NCBI RefSeq assembly: GCF_037908215.1
Contig: NZ_JBBLZC010000010.1
Span: forward strand, 1-64,000
Source: Benzoatithermus flavus
GTDB lineage: Bacteria > Pseudomonadota > Alphaproteobacteria > Geminicoccales > Geminicoccaceae
Length of the DNA: 64,000 bases
Reading direction: 5' to 3'
Positions 1 to 8,365 of this stretch are shown piece after piece. A program made the translations under genes and the position numbers. Positions within the stretch are counted from its first letter, which is position 1. Every line of letters begins with the position of its first letter. Under the pieces are notes generated by a model. The model was not told where the DNA came from, did no database searches, and saw only the letters and a program-made list of their open reading frames with translations.

Positions 1-849
1 CCTTCGCGGCCGGATCGACCGCCGGATGCGCCGGCACCCGCGCCCGCGGCGCGACCGGGGCGTGGTAGCGCTCGCGCACGCGTGCACCTTCCCGGGCCTT
101 CTCCTCGAGCTTGAACGAGGCCTGGAACACGTTCCTGTGCCAGCGCGCGGCGGCGTAGAGCCGGGCCAGTTCGGCGGTCGCGGCCAGGCCCTCGAACCGC
201 GCGTAGCCGACCAGCCGGCGCACCGCGGCGCCGTTCTTCTGCTCGACCCAGGTCTGGTCGTTCTTGCGGTAGACACGCGAGCGGGTGATCTCGAGCCCGA
301 CTTTGCGGCACCAGCCGACCACGGCCTCGTTCATGAACATGGTGTCGTTGTCGAAGTCGCCCCCCTTGAGCGGGAACGGGAACAGCGTGCGCGCCCGCTT
401 CGGGACATCGATCACCGGCGCTCCCTCGCGTGCCACGAGCGGCAGGCACTCGGTCCAGCCGATCGCGATGTCGGTGAGGACCAGGGTCTGCACGAAGCTG
501 CCCTCGGCGCTCTCGCCGCAGCGTGCCACGAGATCGCCCTCGAGGTAGCCGGGCGGCGGGTCCTGCCAATCGGCGAAGGTCCGCACCGGTACGCTGCGGC
601 GGATCGCGGCGGTGAAGCCCGCCCGCCGGCGCGATCACCGCCTCGCGCACGGCCCGTCGTACCGGGGGGGGGGCGGCCGACGTCGTTCGGCAGCGCCCTT
701 GCTGGCCTTGCTGCCGAGGGCGCAAATGGCGTGCTTGCAGTGGCAGCGGCGACCGCGACCAGCTCGTCGAGGATCTTGGCCCGTTCGCACCTTGACGCGC
801 CCGCGTAGCGCTCCTTTAGCGCTGCGATCAGCTCCCGCCGCGTTGCCAT
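1..849 (-). pseudogene. degenerate DDE integrase-type transposase, cut by window edge
   Basis: The minus strand encodes a broken transposase with an integrase (rve) core. An intact start reads MATRRELIAALKERY, then the frame changes near 740 (CHCKHAICALGSKASK continues in another frame) and again near 640, where about a hundred residues of the expected helical region are missing. From about 606 to the edge one frame reads through the catalytic core: VPVRTFADWQDPPPGY, a first Asp in GYLEGDLVARCG, a second in GGDFDND, and a Glu in QTWVEQKNGAAVRRL, followed by SFKLEEKAREGARVRERYH. The DDE residues are present, but the frameshifts and deletion make it non-functional. The C-terminus lies outside the window. 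The family is recalled from full-length alphaproteobacterial transposases, not from a search. Confidence 0.8.
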
Positions 850-1089
850 GCCGAGTCGCCTCCGCATCCGCCGCTCCCGCGCTGCCCCGTGGCAGCGGGT
901 AGCATGTCCGGTGAGGCAACCAGTCTATCCGGTAACAGAAAGGCTGTGGCGGCACGATCGGCAGGTCGAGGCCGCCGGCCGCGGCTGTTGCCTGCCGGTC
1001 TCTGTCTGCCGAGCCGAAGTCCGTGGCGGAACGCGATCCGAGCCCAACGGGTGCACGGCAAGCGGGTCGCACCGACCCGGCCGCAGCCG

Positions 1090-1685
1090 GACCGGAACCA
1101 TGTCCGTACCGGGCTCCGCCGGTGCGGCGTGACGCTGCTGCTGCTCCGGGAGGAGTATCGGGCCGAGCATCCCGACGGCCACGGCCGGTTCTGCTGCTTC
1201 CGTGTCGCATGGCGCCGCGGCATCTCGGCCACCATGCGGCAGACCCATGCCGCCGGCGAGAAGCTGTTCGTCGACTTCGCCGGCGATACCATGCCGGTGA
1301 TCGACCCCGCCGCCGGCGAGATCCGCCGGGCCCATGTCTTGGTCGCCGTGCCGGGCGCCTCCAACGGCACCTGCGCCAAGGCGCGCTGCAGAAGGCCTCG
1401 CCGGCTGGATCGGCGCGCACGTCAACCCGCTCGCTTTCCGGGGCGGCGCGCCCAGGCTCATCGTCTGCGACGATCTCGAGGCCGGGGCGCCACCGCCTGC
1501 CGTTACGAGCCCGGCATCAAACCGCACCCATCAGGATCTCGCTTGTGCACCACGGCCGCTCGATCCTGCCGAGGCGGATCAGGAAGCCGCGCGACGCCTG
1601 CCACGAGGAGGCGGCCGCGCGACGCCGAGCCCCCGCGACACGCCAACATCCGCAGCCAGGGCTACGGCCACCGAGCAAGGGCGAT
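1090..1685 (+). pseudogene. IS21-family IstA transposase remnant
   Basis: Pieces of an IstA-type transposase are spread over two reading frames. One frame gives VTLLLLREEYRAEHPDG, TMRQTHAAGEKLFVDFAGD and IDPAAGEIRRAHVLVAVPG, which are the region around the first catalytic Asp of IS21 transposases. The next piece, GWIGAHVNPLAFRGGAP with LIVCDDLEAG (second Asp), is in another frame from about 1405, and ACRYEPGI returns to the first. The N-terminal helix-turn-helix part and the C-terminal third are not recognisable. Direction is opposite to the transposase at the left edge, so at least two elements landed here. Frameshifts make this a decayed copy. Confidence 0.75.
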
Positions 1686-1688
1686 CCG

Positions 1689-1993
1689 ATGCTCGCCCAT
1701 CCCCGCGCGCCTGCCGGCGCCGGGCCGCACCGCCATGGCCGAGGCGTTCGCCGCGCAGCACCACTAGCCCGGTCTCGCGGCGCTTGCCTTCGAGAAGCAC
1801 CCGGCGCTCCTGCTCGAGCACGAGACCACCGCGCGAGAACGAGCGGCTGGTGACCCGGCCCGAGTTCGCGGCCCTGCGCCAGGCGGCCGGATCGACCGCC
1901 GGCAGAACCTGCTGCTCGTCGACCCGCCCCGGGGTGGGCCAGAGCCGGATCGCCGCCAGGCGCACCGCGCTTGCCGAGGCCGCCGCCCCCTGA
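1689..1993 (+). pseudogene. IS21-family IstB helper ATPase remnant (N-terminal part)
   Basis: Directly after the istA remnant comes an ATG reading MLAHPRA, then in shifting frames MAEAFAAQ, LAFEKHPALLLEHETT and RENERLVTRPEFAALRQAA. These match the N-terminal helical region of IstB. A blurred P-loop region (RPGVGQSRIA, where IstB has GPTGVGKS) follows, after which the similarity ends. The order istA then istB in the same direction is that of a normal IS21 element. Only the first third is left and it is frameshifted. No terminal inverted repeats were identified. Confidence 0.6.
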
Positions 1994-2580
1994 GCCTTAT
2001 GGAGCAGCCGACGACGGAACCACCCTGGCCAGCTTCGTTCGGAATCCCCGGCCGCAATCGTCGGAATACGCGGTCACCTCGGAGGACATGCCCTGTCGGC
2101 TTTGCTGACCTCACTCCGTGGGATCGCGCCGGAGGCCCGATGGACAAGGATGGCGTGGTCGCCCCGCCGCGGCCAGGAGCGAGCGTTGCAGACGATCCGC
2201 TGAAGGCGATGAGCCGATCCGGCCGGCGTGACACGAACGGGCTCGTGCTCGATCCCGAGTTCGCCACCGGCGACGGGACGTCCGACGTCTGGCAGGCGAT
2301 GCCGGGTTCATCGGCCCTCCAGCTGCACGCGGCCCGGCCCAGGGCCGGGCCGCAATTGTGCCGAGCAAGCTGCGCCCGATCCCGCACACCAGCATCGACC
2401 ACAGCTCGGGCAGGCCATAACCGGATCTAGCGCGTCGCCGGAGAACGGCCGTCGGTACGAGAAGGAAAACGGCCTCGTGTGGGACCATATGCCGGGAGGC
2501 GGTCGGGCAGCCTGTCCGACCGTCCGACAACGGGCGGAACCCCGCCGGCAGCTCCGCGGCCGGGTCCCGCCCGCCTCGGT
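1994..2580. other. 587-bp stretch with no recognisable gene
   Basis: Open frames exist on both strands, for example plus 1999-2430 and minus 2111-2530, but neither resembles a known family, has a convincing ribosome binding site or shows a conserved motif. The position between IS debris and the glnA stop suggests more decayed mobile DNA. No clear rho-independent terminator for glnA was seen. Confidence 0.5.
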
Positions 2581-4011
2581 TCAGAGATCGTAGTAGAGGA
2601 AGAACTCGTAGGGATGCGGCCGCAGCCGGATCGGATCGACCTCCGATGCGCGCTTGTAGTCGATATAGGTCTGGATCAGGTCCGAGGTGAACACGTCGCC
2701 CTCGAGCAGGAACTCGTGGTCGGCCTCGAGCGCCGCGAGGGCGGCATCGAGCGAGCCCGGCACCTGCTTGATCTCGGCGGCCTCCTCGGGCGGCAGATCA
2801 TAGATGTTCTTGTCGACCGGCTCACCAGGGTCGATCTTGTTGCGGATGCCATCCAAGCCCGCCATCAGCATCGCCGCGAAGGCGAGGTAGGGATTGCAGG
2901 ACGGGTCGGGGCAGCGGAACTCGACGCGCTTGGCCTTCGGGCTGTCGCTGTACATCGGGATGCGGCAGGCGGCCGAGCGGTTGCGCAACGACCAGGCCAG
3001 GTTCACCGGGGCCTCGTAGCCCGGCACGAGGCGGCGATAGCTGTTGGTCGTGGGCGCCGCGAAAGCCAGGAGCGCGGGGGCGTGGCGCAGCAGGCCGCCG
3101 ATGTACCACTTGCAGAGCTGTGACAGCCCGGCATAGCCGGTGGCATCTGCGAACAGCGGCTTGCCGTCCTTCCAGATCGACATGTGGCAGTGCATGCCGG
3201 AGCCGTTGTCGCCGTAGAGCGGCTTCGGCATGAAGGTCGCCGTCTTGCCGTACTTGCGGGCGACATTCTTGACGACGTACTTGTACTTCATCTGATGATC
3301 GGCCATCGCGAGCAGCGCGTCGAACTTCATGTCGATCTCGCACTGGCCGGCGGTCGCCACCTCATGGTGCTGGCACTCGACCGTGAGCCCGATCTGGATC
3401 ATGGTCAGTGCCATCTCGGCACGCAGATCGTGCAGCGTGTCGTTGGGCGGGCAGGGGAAGTAGCCTTCCTTCGGCCGGATCTTGTAGCCGAGGTTCGGCC
3501 CCTCGTTGCGGTTGGTGTTCCAGTGGCCCTCGGCCGAATCGACCGAGTAGCTGGAGTAGTGCTGGCCCGTGCCGTACTGCACGTTGTCGAACACGAAGAA
3601 CTCGGCCTCGGGACCGAAATAGGCCGTGTCGCCGATGCCGGTGCTCTTGAGGTAGGCCTCGGCCTTCTTGGCGACACCGCGCGGGTCGCGGCTGTAGAAC
3701 TCCTTGGTGACCGGGTCCTTGACGTCCGCGATCATCACCAGGGTCTTGTGGCCCATGAACGGGTCGATGAAGGCGGTAGCGGGGTCCGGCACCAGCAGCA
3801 TGTCGGACTCGTTGATCACCTTGAAGCCGCGGATCGACGAGCCGTCGAAGCCCAGGCCCTCGTCGATGCTGTCCTGGCTGAAGGTCTGCGCGGGATAGGA
3901 GATGTGCTGCCACATGCCCGGCATGTCGGTCATGCGGATGTCGATCATCTCGATCCCGTGATCCTTGATCGCCTTCATGACGTCCGCGGACGTCTTGCAA
4001 CCCAAAGTCAT
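2581..4011 (-). CDS. glnA: glutamine synthetase, type I
   Basis: Ammonia-assimilating enzyme (glutamate + NH3 + ATP to glutamine), cytoplasmic dodecamer. The 476-aa length fits GSI. Visible motifs are GFDGSSIRGF, the catalytic GPEAEFFVFD, the ATP/metal loop NGSGMHCHMSIW, LVPGYEAPVNLAWSLRNRSA, and the adenylylation loop KNIYDLPPEE with the modifiable Tyr near residue 404. The start at MTLGCKTSADV is chosen over an in-frame ATG 24 codons upstream because an AAGGGA precedes it and the upstream residues are non-conserved. It lies 114 bp downstream of glnB, with a small GCCCC/GGGGC hairpin at 4040-4053 between them. Likely expressed from the glnB sigma-54 promoter and adjusted by GlnE adenylylation. 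Confidence 0.97.
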   Translation of the reverse strand: MTLGCKTSADVMKAIKDHGIEMIDIRMTDMPGMWQHISYPAQTFSQDSIDEGLGFDGSSIRGFKVINESDMLLVPDPATAFIDPFMGHKTLVMIADVKDPVTKEFYSRDPRGVAKKAEAYLKSTGIGDTAYFGPEAEFFVFDNVQYGTGQHYSSYSVDSAEGHWNTNRNEGPNLGYKIRPKEGYFPCPPNDTLHDLRAEMALTMIQIGLTVECQHHEVATAGQCEIDMKFDALLAMADHQMKYKYVVKNVARKYGKTATFMPKPLYGDNGSGMHCHMSIWKDGKPLFADATGYAGLSQLCKWYIGGLLRHAPALLAFAAPTTNSYRRLVPGYEAPVNLAWSLRNRSAACRIPMYSDSPKAKRVEFRCPDPSCNPYLAFAAMLMAGLDGIRNKIDPGEPVDKNIYDLPPEEAAEIKQVPGSLDAALAALEADHEFLLEGDVFTSDLIQTYIDYKRASEVDPIRLRPHPYEFFLYYDL

Positions 4012-4125
4012 AGGGTACGATTCCCTTCGTTCACTCCGAGCCCCGTTCGGGGCCCTGGCCCATGGGGCGCGGGTTGGCGGCAACGCTTCCCGCAGCCTCG
4101 TTGCTGTCGCGCGAGCCGGCTGCCC

Positions 4126-4464
4126 TCAGAGGGCGTCCGTGCCCCGCTCGCCCGTGCGGATGCGGATCGCATCCTCCACATTGGTCACGAAAATCTTGCC
4201 GTCGCCGATGCGGTCGGTCTTGGCGGCCTGCTGGATCGCCTCGACCGCGCGATCCACCACCGCATCGTCGACGACGAGCTCGATCTTCACCTTCGGCAGG
4301 AAGTCGACCACGTACTCGGCACCGCGATAGAGCTCGGTGTGCCCCTTCTGCCGACCGAAGCCCTTGACCTCGGTGACGGTCATGCCCTTGAGGCCGACCT
4401 CTTGGAGCGCTTCCTTCACCTCGTCGAGCTTGAACGGCTTGATGACAGCTTCGATCTTCTTCAT
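4126..4464 (-). CDS. glnB: nitrogen regulatory protein P-II
   Basis: 112-aa trimeric PII signal protein that reports 2-oxoglutarate, ATP/ADP and glutamine status to GlnE, NtrB and AmtB-type partners. The sequence MKKIEAVIKPFKLDEVKEAL is canonical. The T-loop YRGAEYVVDFLPK places the uridylylation Tyr at residue 51, and the B-loop TDRIGDGKIFV is intact. The C-terminus GERGTDAL is normal in length. The start ATG follows GAGGCGG at good spacing; a longer in-frame ORF upstream has no similarity. It is first in the glnB-glnA operon behind a -24/-12 element. Because it precedes glnA rather than amtB it is called GlnB, not GlnK. Confidence 0.96.
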   Translation of the reverse strand: MKKIEAVIKPFKLDEVKEALQEVGLKGMTVTEVKGFGRQKGHTELYRGAEYVVDFLPKVKIELVVDDAVVDRAVEAIQQAAKTDRIGDGKIFVTNVEDAIRIRTGERGTDAL

Positions 4465-4530
4465 CCCGCCTCGTTCTCCAGTCCAGGCCTGAGGCCGACG
4501 CCCGAGCCAGGGCACCTTGCCCGACGCCGA

Positions 4531-4546
4531 AGCAGGGAGCGTGCCA
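4531..4546 (-). promoter_or_regulatory. sigma-54 (-24/-12) promoter for glnB-glnA
   Basis: On the minus strand TGGCACGCTCCCTGCT matches the RpoN consensus TGGCAC-N5-TTGCA, with the GG and GC dinucleotides exactly 10 bases apart. It lies about 67 nt upstream of the glnB ATG and points toward it. Seen directly; activity is inferred from the match and from the known NtrC/RpoN control of glnBA in alphaproteobacteria. Confidence 0.75.
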
Positions 4547-4610
4547 GAGGCTCGTCTCCCAGCCGTAGCAGGAACGCCCCCCTTTTCTGCCCACTCCTGC
4601 GGCAGAGATA

Positions 4611-4629
4611 TTGCCCAAATCTTAGGCAA
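4611..4629. promoter_or_regulatory. inverted repeat upstream of the sigma-54 promoter (possible activator site)
   Basis: TTGCCCAAATCTTAGGCAA is a 19-bp dyad with outer arms TTGCC/GGCAA and further inner matches. Its centre lies about 80 bp upstream of the -12 element, where an NtrC-type enhancer would sit. It does not match the classical GCACC/GGTGC NtrC arms exactly, so the binding protein is uncertain. Confidence 0.4.
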
Positions 4630-4639
4630 GATGCCCGTT

Positions 4640-5088
4640 GGATGAGCAGTCATCCCACGGTCTCGCCGACAGATGGGACCACCGGGAGGGAAGCCTCGCG
4701 CCGTGCCATGCTTCCCGCCCGGTGGTTCCGGGGCGCCGCCCCTACCATCATCTCCTGGCAGCGGTTTTCATGGCGAGGGCCACCGCGAGGCGCGGACGCG
4801 CCCGCGCCTCGCGGGCATCCGCACTTCCCGTCGTCGTATCCTGCCGCCGATGCGTACCCACGGCCTGCTGGCGCATCGGTGCCCGGGCACGGCCCGTACG
4901 GCCCACGGGCCCAGGAGCCACGACGGCCCGATCACCATCAGGCGGCACGGGCTCCAGCCGGCCGCCAGAATGCACGAGCCGCAGCGGCAACCCGCGGCCC
5001 TGGCCGCGCAGGTCTGGATCCGGCGTCCCGACAACCACGGGCGACACATTGGGGCGGACCCTGCATTCCGGCACAAGCGCGAATTCCA
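4640..5088. other. 449-bp stretch with no recognisable gene
   Basis: Between the glnB upstream region and the tetR stop. Several overlapping frames are open on both strands, as expected for GC-rich DNA, but none has family similarity, a ribosome binding site or consistent coding character. No inverted repeats or IS motifs were recognised. Confidence 0.5.
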
Positions 5089-5781
5089 TCAACTCTCGAT
5101 GGCGCACGGGCTCGGATCGTCGCGGCCGAGCCGACGGGTGCCGCCTTCGTTCGCAGCCGCATCGGGGCGCCGGGCCAGGACCTCGAGGTAGAGCGGCAGC
5201 AGCCGGCGACGCTCGGCCTTGCTCTCGCGGATCGCCAGCGTGTAGTAGCCGACCTGGTGAAAGTAGGTGACGCGTGCCCGGACGAAGGCCTCGTCGTCGG
5301 GAAAGCCCATCTCGCGGTAGGCCTGCCACAGGAGCTCGATCCGGCCCGCATCCGCGGCGCGGATCGCGTCGGCGACGCGCCGCGCCTCCCGCGCCCAGTC
5401 CCGCACGGCCGATTCCAGCGCCGGGTCGAACAGGGTCTCTTCGAGCCACAGCTCGACCACCTTCTCGAGCCGACCCCAGCCTGCGAGGTGATCGGCGCGG
5501 GCGATCGCCTCGAACGGCGCCACGTTCTGCGCCCGCCACAGCTCGAACAGCGCGTCGAGCAGATCGGCCCGGTTGCGGAAATGATGGTAGAAGCTGCCGC
5601 GCGTCACGCCGAGCCTGTCGGCGAGCCGGTCGACCTTGACGGCGTGGACGCCGCCACGAACGAACGCGTCGCGGGCAGCGAGCGTCCAGTCGTGGCGGCT
5701 GAGAGCGGGCTCCGCGCGCGGGCGCGCCGCCCGCGGCGCGCGATCTTGGCCCGCCCGTCTCGGGCTCACACCCAGCCCCAC
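5089..5781 (-). CDS. TetR/AcrR family transcriptional regulator
   Basis: 230-aa protein with an N-terminal TetR helix-turn-helix at about residues 30-75 (LADRLGVTRGSFYHHF followed by RNRADLLDALFELW) and a helical ligand-binding domain. The first 25 residues are Arg/Pro-rich and may not be translated, so the true start could be internal. The ATG overlaps the end of the upstream binding-protein gene by 16 nt, making this the last gene of the 14124-to-5089 operon. A perfect dyad over the operon promoter at 14266-14282 is a plausible operator. The inducer is presumably the operon's substrate; this is inference. Confidence 0.85.
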   Translation of the reverse strand: MGLGVSPRRAGQDRAPRAARPRAEPALSRHDWTLAARDAFVRGGVHAVKVDRLADRLGVTRGSFYHHFRNRADLLDALFELWRAQNVAPFEAIARADHLAGWGRLEKVVELWLEETLFDPALESAVRDWAREARRVADAIRAADAGRIELLWQAYREMGFPDDEAFVRARVTYFHQVGYYTLAIRESKAERRRLLPLYLEVLARRPDAAANEGGTRRLGRDDPSPCAIES

Positions 5782-7412
5782 TCCTGCACGTTCCAGGTCT
5801 CGTCGGTGACGTACTGGTTCGGCCGGATGCCGGTCAGGCCCTTCTTGTGGAGCGAGGCCTGCGCCACGCCGCCCTGTGCTGCGAACGGTACCTCCTCGTG
5901 CAGGATCTCCTGGATGCGGGCGTAGGTCGCCTTGCGCTCCTCCCGGTCGGTCTGGACGATGCCCTGCTCGAGCAGCCGGTCGACCTCTTCGTTCTGGTAC
6001 TGGACGTAGTTCGAGCCCTGACCGTCCTTGATCGGGATCTGCCTGGAATGGGCGCGGGCGGTGTAGTCGGGGTCCATGCCGACCGTAGGCTCCCAGGCGA
6101 CGAGGAGCGTGTCGAACTGCGACTTGGTCGTGTACTCACCCCAGACCACGGAAGCCGGCATGTTCTTGATCTGCATGTCGACGCCGATCCTCTTCCAGTT
6201 CTGCTGGAACAGCGCCTGGCAGCCCTGGCGCGCCTGGTTGCCGGCGGTGGTCGACATCGTGAACTGCAGCTTCACGCCGTCCTTCTCGCGGATGCCGTCT
6301 GGGCCGATCTTCCAGCCGGCCTCGTCCAGCATCCTGGCCGCCCGCTCGGGGTCGGCCGTGTCCTCCTTGAGCGCATGGTTGTAGGCCCAGTGCGAGGTGT
6401 GGAGATAAGAGAGCGTGCGCTTGTAGGTGCCGAAGTAGATGTCGTCCAGGGATTTCTGCATCTCGAGCGCGATCGTGAGCGCCTTTCGGACCTTGGGGTC
6501 GCTGAACTGCGGCTTGCCGCAGTTGTAGTAGACGAACTGCACCCAGGGCAGCGGCAGGGCCACGAAGTTGAGGTTCGGGAGCTTCTTCGCCTCCTCCCAG
6601 CGGTCGTTCGGGACACCCTGCAGGCCCATATAGTCGACCTCGCCGGTGCGGGCCTGCCCGTAGAGGACGAGCTGGTCGGGCACGAACTTGTGGATGAACT
6701 GGCGCACCTTGGCCGGGCCACGGTGATAGTTCGGGTTGCGCTCGTAGACCATGTGGCTGCCGGCGGTGCGGCTCTTCAGGATGAAGGGGCCGGTGCCGAC
6801 GGGCTGGCTGTTGAAGCCCGAGGTGTTGATGTCGGCCTCGCCCTCGAGGAGATGGGCCGGCACGATGTGCATGTTCTGCCAAGCCCACAAGAACGGCGTG
6901 AACGGGCGGGCGAGCTCGATCTCGATGTTCTGGTCGTCGACGATCTTGAAGTTCTTGATCAGGTCGAACCCGCTGCGCGAACGGATCGCGACCTTGGGGT
7001 TCATGATCGTCTCGTAGGTGAAGGCGACGTCCCTGGCGGTGAAGGGCTGGCCGTCGCTCCACTTGACACCCTGCTTGAGCCGGATCTTCCAGACCAGGCC
7101 GTCGGGCGAGATGCCGCCGTTCTCGCGACTCGGCACCTCGGCGGCGAGATTGGGGACGAAAGCACCCTGCTCGTTCACGTCCCAGAGCGCGTCGAACAGG
7201 CAGGCCTCGGGCACGTTCTCGGTGCCGCTGTTGACGTAGAGCAGCGGGTTGAACTGCACCGGCTCCTGCGTCATGCCGACGATGATCCGGTCACGGTTGG
7301 CCTGGGCGCGCGCCGGCAGGATCAGCGGCCCCGCCCCGAGCCCGGCACCGAGCGCCCCGGCGCCGACGATCACGTCGCGCCGCGACATCCGCCATCTGGT
7401 GTTGCCCGTCAT
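5766..7412 (-). CDS. family 5 extracellular solute-binding protein of a peptide/opine-type ABC importer
   Basis: 548-aa periplasmic binding protein (SBP_bac_5). A twin-arginine signal is visible (MSRRDVIVGAGALGAG, cleavage probably after ARAQA), so it is likely exported folded by Tat. Family features include FDALWDVNEQGAFVPNLAAE, WKIRLKQGVKWSDGQPFTA and DVAFTYETIMNPK. The start at MTGNTRWRMSRRD is chosen because GGGAGAGAGGG directly precedes it; a longer ORF would overlap the upstream permease gene. It follows the two permease genes, a less common order than binding protein first. The substrate is unknown; the linked flavoprotein genes suggest an amino-acid-derived compound such as an opine or short peptide. 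Confidence 0.93.
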   Translation of the reverse strand: MTGNTRWRMSRRDVIVGAGALGAGLGAGPLILPARAQANRDRIIVGMTQEPVQFNPLLYVNSGTENVPEACLFDALWDVNEQGAFVPNLAAEVPSRENGGISPDGLVWKIRLKQGVKWSDGQPFTARDVAFTYETIMNPKVAIRSRSGFDLIKNFKIVDDQNIEIELARPFTPFLWAWQNMHIVPAHLLEGEADINTSGFNSQPVGTGPFILKSRTAGSHMVYERNPNYHRGPAKVRQFIHKFVPDQLVLYGQARTGEVDYMGLQGVPNDRWEEAKKLPNLNFVALPLPWVQFVYYNCGKPQFSDPKVRKALTIALEMQKSLDDIYFGTYKRTLSYLHTSHWAYNHALKEDTADPERAARMLDEAGWKIGPDGIREKDGVKLQFTMSTTAGNQARQGCQALFQQNWKRIGVDMQIKNMPASVVWGEYTTKSQFDTLLVAWEPTVGMDPDYTARAHSRQIPIKDGQGSNYVQYQNEEVDRLLEQGIVQTDREERKATYARIQEILHEEVPFAAQGGVAQASLHKKGLTGIRPNQYVTDETWNVQEWGWV

Positions 7413-7452
7413 CCCTCTCTCCCTTCTTGCCGCCTCGTGCGTCATCGCGGGC

Positions 7453-8355
7453 TCAAGGCCCGATCCTGAGGCGCGGGTCGAGCGCATCGCGCAGGCCGTC
7501 GCCCAGGAAGTTGAAGCCCACGACCGTGAGCGTGATGCACAGCCCCGGCAGGATCGCGAGCCAGGGCACGGTGTCGAAATAGCCCTGCGCGTTGGTGAGC
7601 ATGTTGCCCCAGCTCGCGAGCGGCGGCTGGACGCCGTAGCCGAGGAAGCTGATGTAGCTCTCCATGAGCACCGCAGCCGCCACCTTGAGCGTGGCCGCCA
7701 CCACGATGGGGGCGACGATGTTGGGCAGAAGCTCGCGCGCCATGATCCGGGCGTCGCTCGCCCCCAGGACGCGCGCGGCGGCGACGAAGTCCTGCTCGCG
7801 CAAGGCCAGGATCTCGGCGCGCACGATGCGCGCCACCTCCATCCAGGAGGTGAGCCCGATGATGAGCGAGATCGAGAGCAGCGTCGGCGGCACGAAGGCG
7901 GCGACCACGAGCAGGAGGAACACCTGCGGGAAGCACAGCATGGTGTCGACGAAGCGCATCAGCGCGAGGTCGACCCAGCCGCCGTGATAGCCGGCGAGGA
8001 TGCCGACGAGGGCGCCGGTGAGCACGGTGGTCAGCATGGCGACGATGCCGACCGTGAGCGAGATCCGCCCGCCATAGAGCAGCCGGCTCAGCGTGTCGCG
8101 GCCGATCTCGTCGGTACCGAGCGGGTAGGCGGCGTGCTGGAGCGGGGCGAGGAAGCGGGCGCTCGTATCGATCGCGAGCGGGTCGTGCGGAGCGATCACC
8201 GGGGCGAACAGGGCGGCGGCCCCCAAGAGTGCAATCAGCACGGCCCCCAGAAGCGCCATGGGATGGCTCGCGAAGCGGCGCCACAAGCGCCGGCGCCCGC
8301 TCGTTCCGGGCGGCTCGCCCAAGGTCTCGGCGCGGATGGTCCCGGCGGTCGACAT
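7453..8355 (-). CDS. ABC transporter permease, DppC/OppC type
   Basis: 300-aa inner-membrane permease. It has an N-terminal cytoplasmic stretch, a first transmembrane helix at about residues 33-55 (MALLGAVLIALLGAAALFA), the typical PLGTDEIGRDTLSRLLYGGR loop, and the ATPase-contact EAA loop AAARVLGASDARIMARE near residue 205. The C-terminus FNFLGDGLRDALDPRL is characteristic of DppC proteins. It starts 10 bp after the DppB-type gene and precedes the binding-protein gene by 40 bp. It pairs with the DppB-type gene to form the channel. Confidence 0.94.
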   Translation of the reverse strand: MSTAGTIRAETLGEPPGTSGRRRLWRRFASHPMALLGAVLIALLGAAALFAPVIAPHDPLAIDTSARFLAPLQHAAYPLGTDEIGRDTLSRLLYGGRISLTVGIVAMLTTVLTGALVGILAGYHGGWVDLALMRFVDTMLCFPQVFLLLVVAAFVPPTLLSISLIIGLTSWMEVARIVRAEILALREQDFVAAARVLGASDARIMARELLPNIVAPIVVAATLKVAAAVLMESYISFLGYGVQPPLASWGNMLTNAQGYFDTVPWLAILPGLCITLTVVGFNFLGDGLRDALDPRLRIGP

Positions 8356-8365
8356 GGCAGGCTCC

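Noticed and set aside
2111..2530. ORFs on both strands between the IS debris and glnA as genes
   Set aside because: No family similarity, no ribosome site and no protein-like hydrophobicity pattern.
4040..4053. Terminator between glnB and glnA
   Set aside because: The stem is only 5 bp with no T-run, and the genes are expected to be co-transcribed.
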